From NCBI GenBank assembly GCA_034112285.1, contig JAWUVP010000036.1, positions 1 through 17,763 on the forward strand: a stretch of DNA of 17,763 bases. Reading direction: 5' to 3'. The notes under the pieces were generated by a model. It was not told the DNA's origin and made no database searches. It worked only from the letters and a program-made list of their open reading frames with translations. Positions 6,939 through 14,165 of the stretch are shown in pieces (the first letter of the stretch is position 1; each line of letters starts with the position of its first letter). Source of the stretch: JAWUVP01 sp034112285 (GTDB lineage Bacteria > Pseudomonadota > Gammaproteobacteria > JABDGN01). A program made the translations under genes and the position numbers.

Positions 6939-8024
6939 TACCCCCGCATTCGTAATCACCTGACTGCTATGGGCTAAGTGTACATTTGCTCCTTGTTGAT
7001 AAGCCAAGGTGGCCTCGAAATTGACCTCCGCTGTCTGGGCGTCCGGTATGGTGTAATGTCCTGTTATCATGCAGCTGGTGGCGGCGGCTAAGCTACTCAT
7101 TGCATCGCATTGATTGCTCATCACTGCTCCTGATGGTGCTGTCAGCGCTGTTGTTATCTTTGTTGCTGTGCTACTGCTCTGTGCGGTATCGGTGCTATTG
7201 GTAAAGCTATAGCCCATCGAATAGGTGACACCTTGGTTAATGTAAGCGGGCAATGGCACACTCGTGCCGGTCATTGTGACGTCGGTGATGGTGCTGCTCA
7301 TTTGTGCGATGGCGGTGTCGCTTTGGTTTGAGCTCAAGGTAACCGACAAGGCAATTGGCCCTGAGCTGCTAAGTGGTACTGTGTATGTTGCTTGCACTTG
7401 ACAGCTGCCACCAGCTGCGAGTGTCCCAGTGCAGGTTGTGCTGTCGAGCGCAAACCCGGCGGTTGACTCAAGCTCTGCTTGCACATTGGTGAGGGCTTGC
7501 TGTGAATCATTGGCAAATTCGATTGTTGCAAGATGGACGCTGCCGTCGCTGATATTGGCGGGCAAGTCTTGAGATACTGTCGCGCTGACGGTTGTAGAGG
7601 TCACGGCGGTCACGTTAAAGCGTTGCTCTGCTAAGGATGGGTAGCTGATATAGGTGCCATCATTTGCACTGACGGCAGGCATGTTATCGCTGGGAATGGC
7701 TGTGCTGCCTGCACTGATACTATTAATGGCCAAGCCAATGTAACAACTGGCTCCGGAGGCTAGTGAGCCGTCTGGCTGACACTGTGTGCCGGTAACAGGG
7801 GTTGTGACGGTGACAAAGCTGGGTTTTTTGCTTACTTGAATGTGGTACAAGGTCACGTTGCCAGGATTGGTGACTTTATACTCGGCAGTCGCTTGATTGC
7901 CGACGGCCAGGGTAAGCGGAAAGAGTGTCACAGGTGTGACAATGAGGTTGCCAGCAGCCATTAATGGGGTTGTAATGGCGGTTAATAGACCAAGAGAGAA
8001 GAGAATAACCAAGCTTTTTTTCAT
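6780..8024 (-). CDS. Secreted protein with Ig-like domains and RCC1 repeats, truncated by a premature TGA
   Basis: 414 aa as it stands; the intact frame would end at 6276 (about 582 aa). The start at ATG 8024 is supported by AAGGA (8033-8037, 8-nt spacer) and a clear signal peptide, MKKSLVILFSLGLLTAITTP, with likely cleavage near Ala24. Residues 26-355 form about three Ig-like modules, each with a C-x-n-L-x-x-G-x-S-C-type pair: Cys82/94, Cys198/208 and Cys306/318 (the third lacks the Gly). RCC1 repeat 1 starts at about residue 362 (VKCWGRN...HTCALLQTGAV). The next codons are AAA TGA TGG where the sister repeats have AAA TGT TGG or AAA TGC TGG, so a Cys codon has become a stop. RCC1 repeats build beta-propellers in eukaryotic exchange factors and in some Legionella effectors; here the signal peptide points to export. 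It is 14 nt downstream of the beta-barrel gene and its ribosome binding site abuts that gene's stop, so the two form an operon. Confidence 0.85.
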   Translation of the reverse strand: MKKSLVILFSLGLLTAITTPLMAAGNLIVTPVTLFPLTLAVGNQATAEYKVTNPGNVTLYHIQVSKKPSFVTVTTPVTGTQCQPDGSLASGASCYIGLAINSISAGSTAIPSDNMPAVSANDGTYISYPSLAEQRFNVTAVTSTTVSATVSQDLPANISDGSVHLATIEFANDSQQALTNVQAELESTAGFALDSTTCTGTLAAGGSCQVQATYTVPLSSSGPIALSVTLSSNQSDTAIAQMSSTITDVTMTGTSVPLPAYINQGVTYSMGYSFTNSTDTAQSSSTATKITTALTAPSGAVMSNQCDAMSSLAAATSCMITGHYTIPDAQTAEVNFEATLAYQQGANVHLAHSSQVITNAGVKCWGRNVEGELGDDNNENRLTPVAVKDLGSGVVAITGGGLHTCALLQTGAVK

Positions 8025-8038
8025 GAGTAATATCCTTA

Positions 8039-8824
8039 TTAGAAACGGTAAGTGGCATGCACTATGGCAAGTCCTTGCGTGTTGAGTGAGCCACCTTTGA
8101 GTGGACCTCGTGCGTTGCCTTCGATGTTTTTGCCCTGGCCGAGGCTCACTGTGCCTAGGTTCCAATATTGGTATTCTGGGCCAACTCGCCAGTGGGCGGA
8201 GAGCTTGAACTGCATGCCAATACCGAGGCCGTAGGCGAATCCGGTTTCAGTATGGTTGGCAAAGGCCATAGACGGTGACGCGTCGCCTGCGCCGTTTATA
8301 CGGTGGTAACCACTGGCGCGGTTTTGACTCATGCCCACTGACAGGCGGGCATAGACGTTGTCGAGGTGAGGGTTATTTAACTGGTAGACAAGGCTGGCGT
8401 CGGCCATCAGCGCCATGCTGTTGACCGTGTAGGTGTAAAGGGAGTTGCTTGACACGCCATCGGCGGTGATAGCGCCCGTTTCGTTAAACGGCGCGAGGTA
8501 ATGCAGGCTAAGCCCGCTGTGCAGCGCGAGTCTGGGTGACAAGTGTGAGATGTAGCCACCGCCTATGCTGAGCAGGGGTGAAACGCTGAAACTATTGTCA
8601 GCCAGGTAGTCGTTTGATGAATCGAAGTTGGTTGGCACGCGCTGGCTTGTTAGTTTGCCGATGACGCCGTAACCAAGCACGCTACTCAAATACCAGTGGT
8701 TGCTCTGTGGGCTAACCGGTTGAGAGGTGGCTGCTTGGCTGCTACAGGCGGCAAGCAGTAGTAGTGGGAGTGATATGAGGCAAGTGACCTGCTTAATACG
8801 ATGGGTGAGTGTGTATGAGGGCAT
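8039..8824 (-). CDS. Outer-membrane beta-barrel protein with lipoprotein-like signal
   Basis: 261 aa; ATG 8824 is preceded by AAGGA with a 7-nt spacer. The N-terminus has a basic then hydrophobic segment ending in LLLLAAC, a good lipobox with Cys27, although cleavage by signal peptidase I after SSQA (28-31) is also possible. The body shows alternating hydrophobic strands with aromatic girdles (WYLSSVLGYGVIGKL; LHSGLSLHYLAPF; AYGLGIGMQFKLSAHWRVG). It ends in HATYRF, with the C-terminal Phe typical of BAM-inserted beta-barrels. The size fits the small eight-stranded OmpA/OmpW-like porin class. It is the first gene of a two-gene operon with the RCC1 protein; a surface or envelope role for both is inferred. 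A lipobox with a C-terminal barrel signature is unusual, so the anchoring mode is uncertain. Confidence 0.8.
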   Translation of the reverse strand: MPSYTLTHRIKQVTCLISLPLLLLAACSSQAATSQPVSPQSNHWYLSSVLGYGVIGKLTSQRVPTNFDSSNDYLADNSFSVSPLLSIGGGYISHLSPRLALHSGLSLHYLAPFNETGAITADGVSSNSLYTYTVNSMALMADASLVYQLNNPHLDNVYARLSVGMSQNRASGYHRINGAGDASPSMAFANHTETGFAYGLGIGMQFKLSAHWRVGPEYQYWNLGTVSLGQGKNIEGNARGPLKGGSLNTQGLAIVHATYRF

Positions 8825-8849
8825 AGAAGCTTCCTTGTTTCATCTAGAC

Positions 8850-8873
8850 CTAATGGTAGCATGCCGCCATTAG
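8850..8873. promoter_or_regulatory. Dyad in the leader of the beta-barrel operon
   Basis: CTAATGG and CCATTAG are perfect 7-bp arms around a 10-bp spacer that contains GCATGC. The dyad starts 26 bp before the ATG at 8824. It could be an operator or a leader hairpin. Confidence 0.4.
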
Positions 8874-8892
8874 ATTTCAAGCACAGAGTGTG

Positions 8893-8920
8893 ATAATGAC
8901 CGTTCTTACGACCGATTCAA
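8893..8920 (-). promoter_or_regulatory. Possible promoter of the beta-barrel/RCC1 operon
   Basis: TTGAAT (8915-8920) and CATTAT (8893-8898) on the minus strand with a 16-bp spacer, four of six matches each. Weak on its own; its position about 70 bp before the first start codon is reasonable. Confidence 0.3.
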
Positions 8921-8951
8921 GCCCCTCCCCGGCAGGACGCCGGCGAGGGGC
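8921..8951. repeat. GC-rich hairpin
   Basis: GCCCCTCCCCGGC (8921-8933) and GCCGGCGAGGGGC (8939-8951) pair over 13 bp with one mismatch around AGGAC. No T-run follows on either strand, so it is not a standard terminator. Confidence 0.65.
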
Positions 8952-8993
8952 GTACAGGGGTGAAACGGATAAAGACAAGAGTCCTTGGGCAGG

Positions 8994-9033
8994 TTTTTTT
9001 ATTTTTTGCAGGGATGCATAAAAAAATAAAAAA
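8994..9033. repeat. AT-rich imperfect hairpin
   Basis: T7-A-T6-GCA (8994-9010) faces TGCA-T-A7-T-A6 (9015-9033) across GGGA. Pairing is imperfect (a two-base bulge and an offset T/A). It lies between the divergent genes at 8824 and 9152. Confidence 0.5.
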
Positions 9034-9055
9034 TATTCACTGCGTGGCTTGAAAA

Positions 9056-9076
9056 GGGGGCGTTCATCACGCCCCC
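9056..9076 (-). terminator. Hairpin, possible minus-strand terminator
   Basis: GGGGGCGT and ACGCCCCC are a perfect 8-bp stem around TCATC. On the minus strand it is followed by only four T's (TTTTC), so termination would be modest. It is the first terminator-like hairpin I see downstream of mraY on that strand, beyond the antisense gene at 9152-9952. Confidence 0.4.
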
Positions 9077-9077
9077 C

Positions 9078-9098
9078 TAGCAAAGCCCCTTTTTGCTA
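9078..9098. repeat. Second small hairpin, next to the first
   Basis: TAGCAAA (9078-9084) and TTTGCTA (9092-9098) are perfect 7-bp arms with a 7-nt loop, one base after the GC-rich stem at 9056-9076. It lies in the leader of the gene starting at 9152. Confidence 0.45.
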
Positions 9099-9151
9099 TT
9101 TATTCCCACATCCGCTAAAATTGAAAAAACTAGGCAACAAGGATGTAAACC

Positions 9152-9952
9152 ATGCCCCGGCAAGTCCGCACGCTATTCACCGCCCTACTGCTGCTTTGCA
9201 GCCTCAACACTCTATGCTACGGCTACGCCAGCCACGATCACCCTGTTGTGACCAAAGCCCAACACCGTTTAATTGATTTGTTCTATCACAATATAATTAG
9301 TTATCCTCGCTTTCAAGCCTTTAATAACAGCGTACGAAATCATGACATTCCTATAAAAATAAAAGTTCTCATCGGTGATGTTTTGATTGGTTTATCAGAT
9401 ATTACTGCCAGTAGCGCTAAATCTAGCCATAAAAATGCTAAAGCTTTATTAGCGATTTATGAAAAAATATTAAGTGATGATAAAAAAAATTATCCGCGTT
9501 TTATAAAAAATAGTGCTTATTTTAGTGAGTCTATTGGCAATGTAGGCTTTTTAGTGCGTAACACTAATCTCTCGCCTAAGTTACAAACCTTACTATTAGA
9601 AGCCTTAATTAACCATCCCAACAATCAAAATTTTGCTTTTGGGCTACAAGGCTTAGGGCTTGCGGCGCGTGAATATGCTTATTTAAAAGCCACGCCGTTG
9701 CTGATTGCATTTTTGGCAAAACACCCGAAACATTTAAGCATTGCGCAAGGTTTATGGGGAGCTGGGCAGCTGGTACACAGTGGTTTGTTAACGCGAATGA
9801 ATACACAAAAATTATTAAGCTTACTGGATAAACAAAAAACCGACCGGGATTTTACAGAAAAAATGATGAAATTGGGTGAAGCGATTCACACTACAAAAAA
9901 CAAACAATGGGTTATTGATCAAGCTTTAACATTAATGGCTAAGCCTGCTTAG
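9152..9952 (+). CDS. Exported helical protein of unknown function
   Basis: 266 aa; ATG 9152 is preceded by AAGGA with an 8-nt spacer. A signal peptide is evident: a basic start, then LFTALLLLCSLNTL, with likely cleavage after CYGYA near residue 26. The mature part is helical. About 60-110 and 140-225 look like stacked helices (LGLAAREYAYLKATPLLIAF; QGLWGAGQLVHSGLL), reminiscent of HEAT/ARM-type repeats, but no family is recognised. A periplasmic location is inferred. The first 30 codons are more G+C rich than the rest. It converges on mraY: its TAG (9950-9952) shares two bases with mraY's TAA (9949-9951), so TTAG serves both genes. No terminator can be seen after it because the next sequence is mraY coding. 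Confidence 0.75.
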   Translation: MPRQVRTLFTALLLLCSLNTLCYGYASHDHPVVTKAQHRLIDLFYHNIISYPRFQAFNNSVRNHDIPIKIKVLIGDVLIGLSDITASSAKSSHKNAKALLAIYEKILSDDKKNYPRFIKNSAYFSESIGNVGFLVRNTNLSPKLQTLLLEALINHPNNQNFAFGLQGLGLAAREYAYLKATPLLIAFLAKHPKHLSIAQGLWGAGQLVHSGLLTRMNTQKLLSLLDKQKTDRDFTEKMMKLGEAIHTTKNKQWVIDQALTLMAKPA

Positions 9953-11034
9953 CGAACTTTTAACGTGGCCAAACCAATTAATACCAAGATAAGTGTGATA
10001 ATCCAAAACCGCACTATAATACGCGGCTCTGGCCAGCCTTTGAGCTCAAAATGGTGATGGATCGGCGCCATTTTAAAGATGCGTTTACCGTTTCGTAACT
10101 TAAAGGAACCTACCTGCAAAATCACCGATAACGCTTCCAATACAAACACACCGCTCATAAAAATAAACACTATTTCTTGGCGCACCATCACCGCCATTAA
10201 GCCTAGTGCCGCGCCTAATGCTAATGAGCCAATATCACCCATAAACACCAACGCTGGGTAAGCATTGAACCATAAAAAGCCTAAGCCTGCGCCTACAATG
10301 GCGCCTACAAAAATAACAATTTCACCCACACCCGGAATGTAAGGAATAAATAAATAATGTGCGAAAAGTTCGTTACCGGTTAAATAAGCAAACACACCTA
10401 AAGCGCCGGCAATTAACACCGTGGGCATAATGGCCAAGCCATCTAGCCCATCGGTTAAGTTAACCGAATTACTAGTAGCCACAATAGCGAAATAACTTAC
10501 GATCACAAAGCCAAATCCAATATGGATAAATGCGCCTTTAAAAAATGGGATCACGAATTGCGTTTGCTCCGGGGAAACGTAGTGATATAAAATTAAAGAG
10601 ACCACCAGGGCAACAACCGATTGCAAAGCATATTTTACTTTGGCTGACAAACCGCGGCGGCCACTTTTGGTTAGCTTGCAAAAATCATCGTACGCACCAA
10701 TCAGGGCAAAACTAAAAGTAACAAACATCAATAACCAAATATAAACACTGCTTAAATCTGCCCACAATAAAGTGGTCACAAAAATAGACAACATTATGAG
10801 CACGCCGCCCATGGTCGGCGTGCCAGATTTGATTTGGTGGTTGGTTAATTGCTCTAAATCACGCACTTTTTCACCGACTTTGTATTCGGTAAGTTTACGA
10901 ATGACATATGGGCCCATGAGCAGGGCCATCAATAGCGCAGTGGCGACACTTAAGATGCCACGCAAAGTTAAGTACTCGAAAATACGAAAATCATTGTGGT
11001 ATTGTACTAACCATTGTGCGAGCCAATATAACAA
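9949..11034 (-). CDS. mraY: Phospho-N-acetylmuramoyl-pentapeptide transferase
   Basis: Integral inner-membrane enzyme that transfers phospho-MurNAc-pentapeptide from UDP to undecaprenyl phosphate, forming lipid I. The whole length matches the family: GTPTMGG (71-77), YDDF with Asp116-Asp117, NLTDGLDGLA with Asp195 and Asp198, FMGDIGSLALG with Asp267, and the PIHHHFELKGWPEPR signature (His326-328). About ten membrane segments are present and the C-terminus is LIGLATLKVR. I chose the TTG at 11034: AAGGA (11042-11046) lies 7 nt before it, and it gives 361 aa beginning MLYWLAQWLV, like the 360-aa E. coli protein. An ATG at 11079 would add 15 residues (MPRRTAVCNDVKDTH) with no Shine-Dalgarno. It is the last dcw gene in this cluster, 50 bp after murF. 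murD and ftsW, the usual next genes, are missing. Confidence 0.97.
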   Translation of the reverse strand: MLYWLAQWLVQYHNDFRIFEYLTLRGILSVATALLMALLMGPYVIRKLTEYKVGEKVRDLEQLTNHQIKSGTPTMGGVLIMLSIFVTTLLWADLSSVYIWLLMFVTFSFALIGAYDDFCKLTKSGRRGLSAKVKYALQSVVALVVSLILYHYVSPEQTQFVIPFFKGAFIHIGFGFVIVSYFAIVATSNSVNLTDGLDGLAIMPTVLIAGALGVFAYLTGNELFAHYLFIPYIPGVGEIVIFVGAIVGAGLGFLWFNAYPALVFMGDIGSLALGAALGLMAVMVRQEIVFIFMSGVFVLEALSVILQVGSFKLRNGKRIFKMAPIHHHFELKGWPEPRIIVRFWIITLILVLIGLATLKVR

Positions 11035-11084
11035 GTGGGTATCCTTAACGTCATTGCAAACAGCAGTTCGACGTGGCAATCTGT

Positions 11085-12443
11085 TTATTTAAGTAAGCGG
11101 TTTACAATGCGATCCATTCCGGTGCTTAATGAGCCTTTAACGACTAACAACGTGTCATGGCTAAGTAAAGGTTTAATCGCTTGCGCGATAGGTTCAACAT
11201 CGAGGTAATGCTGGGCATTATCACCAAAACCTTGCGCCATTGCAATGGATTCTTCACCAAAAGCAAACAGATGGTCAATCTGCTTCAATTTGGCATAAGC
11301 GCCCACTTCACGATGAAACTCGGCAGACTGTGCGCCAATTTCTTTCATATCACCCAGCACCGCAATGCTTGGCCCTGGGTGATCGGCCAGCATATCAATC
11401 ACGGCTTTGGCTGATTTCAGGTTTGAATTATAACTATCGTCTATTAAAGTGGCACCTTCAGGCGTGGTATGTTTGATCATACGTCTAGATGCCGTTGGCA
11501 CATTGGCCAAGCCTGCTGCAATGGTGGGTAAATCTACCCCTAACGCTAAGGCCGCCGCGCTAGCTGCGAGGGCATTAACTACATTATGGCGACCTAGGCT
11601 CGAGAGCTGAACTTCAACATTACCGGCTGGAGTGCAAAGTTCGAATTGATATTGTAGTTGCGCATTAACGCGTAAATTTTTTGCGCACACATCTGCGGTG
11701 TCCGCATAGCCAAAGCTTAAATATTTTGAGTCGGCTAACAGTGTTTGCCATCTTGAAAAATAAGCCTCATCGGCACACACAATGGCGGTACCTGTTGCCG
11801 GTAAACCTCGAAAAATCTGACTTTTTTCATTAAACACACCCTCAAGGCTGCCAAAGCCCACCCCGTCACTCACTTCAATATGCACCGGGGCCACATTGGT
11901 GAGGATGGCAACATCGGGCTGCACAATGCCGGTTAAATAGCGTATTTCGCCGCCTCTGTCGGCACCCATTTCTATCACAGCAAATTCATGCTCGGCTTGA
12001 AGCTTAAATAAGGTTTGAGGCACGCCCCACTGATTATTTTTATTCCCTTCTGGAAATAAAGTTGAGCCGCATTGCGACAAAATAGCACTCATCATTCGCG
12101 TGGTAGTCGTTTTGCCACAACTGCCAGTAATGCCCACGATAGGCAAGGTAAATTTTTCACGCCAATATTGCGCTAATTGACCCATTGCTAGCGTGGTGTC
12201 GGGCACACACAGTTGCGGAAAATCACAATCTACCGGCTCACTCACCACCGCCGCCACGGCGCCGGCCGCTTTGGCTTGCGACAAATAAGCATGGCCGTCA
12301 AAATTGGCGCCCTTAATGGCGATATATAAATTGCCGGCTTGCAAGGCGCGCGTATCATTACTCACGCCACAAAATTCAACCTCCGTATCAAGAGCAGGAA
12401 TGCCCAACACCGCACAGGCTTGTAATAATGGAAGCTTAATCAT
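11085..12443 (-). CDS. murF: UDP-N-acetylmuramoyl-tripeptide--D-alanyl-D-alanine ligase
   Basis: Cytoplasmic Mur ligase that adds D-Ala-D-Ala to UDP-MurNAc-tripeptide using ATP. It is 452 aa, the same length as E. coli MurF. Visible: the N-terminal substrate domain (SNDTRALQAGNLYIAIKG at 28-45), the P-loop GITGSCGKTTTT (104-115), GNKNNQWGVPQTL (133-145), EMGADRGGEI (158-167), LGRHNVVNALAA (283-294) and LGDMKEIG (363-370). Several normally firm motifs differ: HLEGFGSLEGV is broken by five extra residues (VSDGV, 191-195), AYNANP reads SYNSNL (337-342), and KGSR near the end reads KGSL (436-439). The frame is intact and the gene sits in its operon, so it is probably a divergent but working enzyme. 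Its ATG overlaps murE's stop by 8 nt (ATGATTAA), so translation is probably coupled. Confidence 0.96.
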   Translation of the reverse strand: MIKLPLLQACAVLGIPALDTEVEFCGVSNDTRALQAGNLYIAIKGANFDGHAYLSQAKAAGAVAAVVSEPVDCDFPQLCVPDTTLAMGQLAQYWREKFTLPIVGITGSCGKTTTTRMMSAILSQCGSTLFPEGNKNNQWGVPQTLFKLQAEHEFAVIEMGADRGGEIRYLTGIVQPDVAILTNVAPVHIEVSDGVGFGSLEGVFNEKSQIFRGLPATGTAIVCADEAYFSRWQTLLADSKYLSFGYADTADVCAKNLRVNAQLQYQFELCTPAGNVEVQLSSLGRHNVVNALAASAAALALGVDLPTIAAGLANVPTASRRMIKHTTPEGATLIDDSYNSNLKSAKAVIDMLADHPGPSIAVLGDMKEIGAQSAEFHREVGAYAKLKQIDHLFAFGEESIAMAQGFGDNAQHYLDVEPIAQAIKPLLSHDTLLVVKGSLSTGMDRIVNRLLK

Positions 12444-13977
12444 TGCTGCTTTTTGTCCGTTTTTTTAGAATGCTTTGCACTTGCTCTACATCACTAAAAT
12501 AATTACGTGTTTTACCCACCAATTGGTAAGTCTCATGACCTTTACCGGCAATTAACACACAATCATCTGGTGCCGCATGTTTCAGCGCGTAAGCAATGGC
12601 TTTGGCACGATCGTGCTCAATCACTTTTTTCTTTTTATGCTTCATTCCAGCAACAATTTGCTCCACAATTAATTCCGGGGCTTCCAAGCGTGGGTTATCG
12701 TCGGTCACGATCACGTGGTCGGCCAACCGGGTGGCAATTTCACCCATCACTGGGCGCTTGTCACTGTCACGCGTGCCACCACAACCAAACACACACCAAA
12801 TTTTGCCTACGCTGTGTTCACCTAAAACGGTTAACACTTTTTCTAACGCATCAGGGGTGTGGGCATAATCGACCACGACCAAGGGTTGGTTTTTTTGGCG
12901 AATAAATTCCATACGCCCTGGCACCACCGGTAAATTTTTCATGCAATCCATAATGTCATCAATGTGCACACCCATGGTGCCCATCGTGGCCGTAACGGCC
13001 AACAAATTACTTAAATTATAACGGCCAATTTGCGGGCTAGACAATAACCCTAAACCCCAAGGCGTTTGCACTCTAGCCTGCATGCCTTGGGTGGTAAATT
13101 TAATGTCGTGCGCGGTGACCAAAGGAATTTGCGACACGCCGGCCGGAACGGGCGCTGGTGAATAACCACAAACGTATTGCTCGCCCCAGAGTTTTAATAA
13201 TAATTTACGCCCGTAGGGATCTTTAGCATTGATAATGGCATTTTTAAGCGGAAAATCTCGAAACAAACGTTTTTTAGCGCGCCAATATTCACGCATGGTG
13301 CCATGATAATCTAAATGATCATGCGACAAGTTGGTAAACATAGCTCGGTCAAAATGCACGCCATTAACTCGACCTTGCACCAAGGCATGTGAGGACACTT
13401 CCATGGCTACAATTTCGACTTTTTTAGTGAGTAATTCTGCTAAGTTTTTTTGTACGCTAATCGCATCCGACGTGGTGAGCCCGGTATCTTCGAGTTTTTG
13501 CCCGTAAACCCCACAACCAATTGTTCCCATCACAGCAGATTTTGTGCCTAGCGCCGTAAAAGCCGCCGCCAAATAATAGGTGCAAGAGGTTTTACCATTG
13601 GTGCCCGTAATGCCAATCACTCGCATTTTTTGTGAAGGATTACCATAAAATTCACTGGCAATCGCACTGCAATAACCCGCTAAATCAGGAATAGTTAAAA
13701 CGGGAACCATGCGACCTTGCTTGTCAACGGAGGTTAAATTTTCGCTCACTCCCAAACTAGCTTCGGCCACAATCGCGGCAGCGCCTTTTTCAATGGCGCT
13801 TTCAATATAAGCGCGGCCATCTTGTTGCGTGCCCGGGTAGGCAAAAAACAAATCGCCACGTTTAAGGGTTTTGCTGTTTAGACTAAGACCGGTAATTTCA
13901 ACGTTAGCCATTTCAGGTACGATTAGCCATTTTTCTAATAACGTTTTCAGCATCATGCTGTGTTTTTTATTCGCCAT
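12436..13977 (-). CDS. murE: UDP-N-acetylmuramoyl-L-alanyl-D-glutamate--2,6-diaminopimelate ligase
   Basis: Cytoplasmic Mur ligase adding meso-diaminopimelate to UDP-MurNAc-L-Ala-D-Glu. Numbering from ATG 13977 (513 aa): P-loop GITGTNGKTSCTYY (122-135), AMEVSSHALVQGRV (191-204), NLSHDHLDYHG (216-226), YWRAKK with the Lys expected to be carbamylated (231-236), GRMEF (354-358), DYAHTPDALEKVL (370-382) and FGCGGTRD (397-404). DDNPR (426-430) is the motif that marks diaminopimelate, rather than lysine, specificity. Start choice: ATG 13977 has GGA at about 7-nt spacing. ATG 14070 gives 31 more residues, but these are encoded by one arm of a palindromic element and match nothing in MurE. ATG 13956 (506 aa) is also possible; E. 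coli MurE has 495 aa. It overlaps murF by 8 nt. Confidence 0.95.
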   Translation of the reverse strand: MANKKHSMMLKTLLEKWLIVPEMANVEITGLSLNSKTLKRGDLFFAYPGTQQDGRAYIESAIEKGAAAIVAEASLGVSENLTSVDKQGRMVPVLTIPDLAGYCSAIASEFYGNPSQKMRVIGITGTNGKTSCTYYLAAAFTALGTKSAVMGTIGCGVYGQKLEDTGLTTSDAISVQKNLAELLTKKVEIVAMEVSSHALVQGRVNGVHFDRAMFTNLSHDHLDYHGTMREYWRAKKRLFRDFPLKNAIINAKDPYGRKLLLKLWGEQYVCGYSPAPVPAGVSQIPLVTAHDIKFTTQGMQARVQTPWGLGLLSSPQIGRYNLSNLLAVTATMGTMGVHIDDIMDCMKNLPVVPGRMEFIRQKNQPLVVVDYAHTPDALEKVLTVLGEHSVGKIWCVFGCGGTRDSDKRPVMGEIATRLADHVIVTDDNPRLEAPELIVEQIVAGMKHKKKKVIEHDRAKAIAYALKHAAPDDCVLIAGKGHETYQLVGKTRNYFSDVEQVQSILKKRTKSSND

Positions 13978-14017
13978 GTTTTTTCCATTATTGTTAGATA
14001 GTGCACCCTGTAGCAAA

Positions 14018-14137
14018 GGGATGTCCATCTTTGGCCAATCTTGAGCGAAAAAGGCCTTCAAAGTGCTCATGTATAGATATACACTCCGCTCTTTTCAGTC
14101 CTTTTTCGCTCAACCTTGACTCAGATATGAACATCCC
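14018..14137. repeat. Long imperfect palindrome between ftsI and murE
   Basis: The left arm, about 14018-14070, is a degenerate reverse complement of about 14085-14137. GGGATGT (14018-14024) faces ACATCCC (14131-14137). TTGAGCGAAAAAGG (14041-14054) faces CCTTTTTCGCTCAA (14100-14113), a perfect 14-bp match. The centre is GTATAGATATAC (14071-14082). Spacing is kept within two bases over roughly 60 nt per arm. It looks like a MITE or palindromic intergenic element. It sits in the leader between ftsI and murE and overlaps the optional murE extension from ATG 14070. Confidence 0.65.
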
Positions 14138-14158
14138 CCGAGATTCTTGTCTCGGGGG
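14135..14158. repeat. Strong hairpin downstream of ftsI
   Basis: CCCCCGAGA (14135-14143) and TCTCGGGGG (14150-14158) form a perfect 9-bp stem with a 6-nt loop, 7 bp beyond the ftsI stop. No T-run follows on the minus strand, so it is more likely an mRNA-stability or processing structure inside the operon than a terminator. Outer bases (GCTCAACCTTGAC before it, GGTTGCGAGC after it) add a weaker second stem. Confidence 0.6.
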
Positions 14159-14165
14159 TAAGTCG

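Noticed and set aside
6209..6963. Several plus-strand ORFs of 62-103 codons
   Set aside because: They lie antisense to the RCC1 repeats and recur with the same low-complexity peptide; they are shadows of the repeat.
8877..9083. Minus-strand 68-codon ORF in the hairpin cluster
   Set aside because: No Shine-Dalgarno, and its coding content is made of the inverted repeats.
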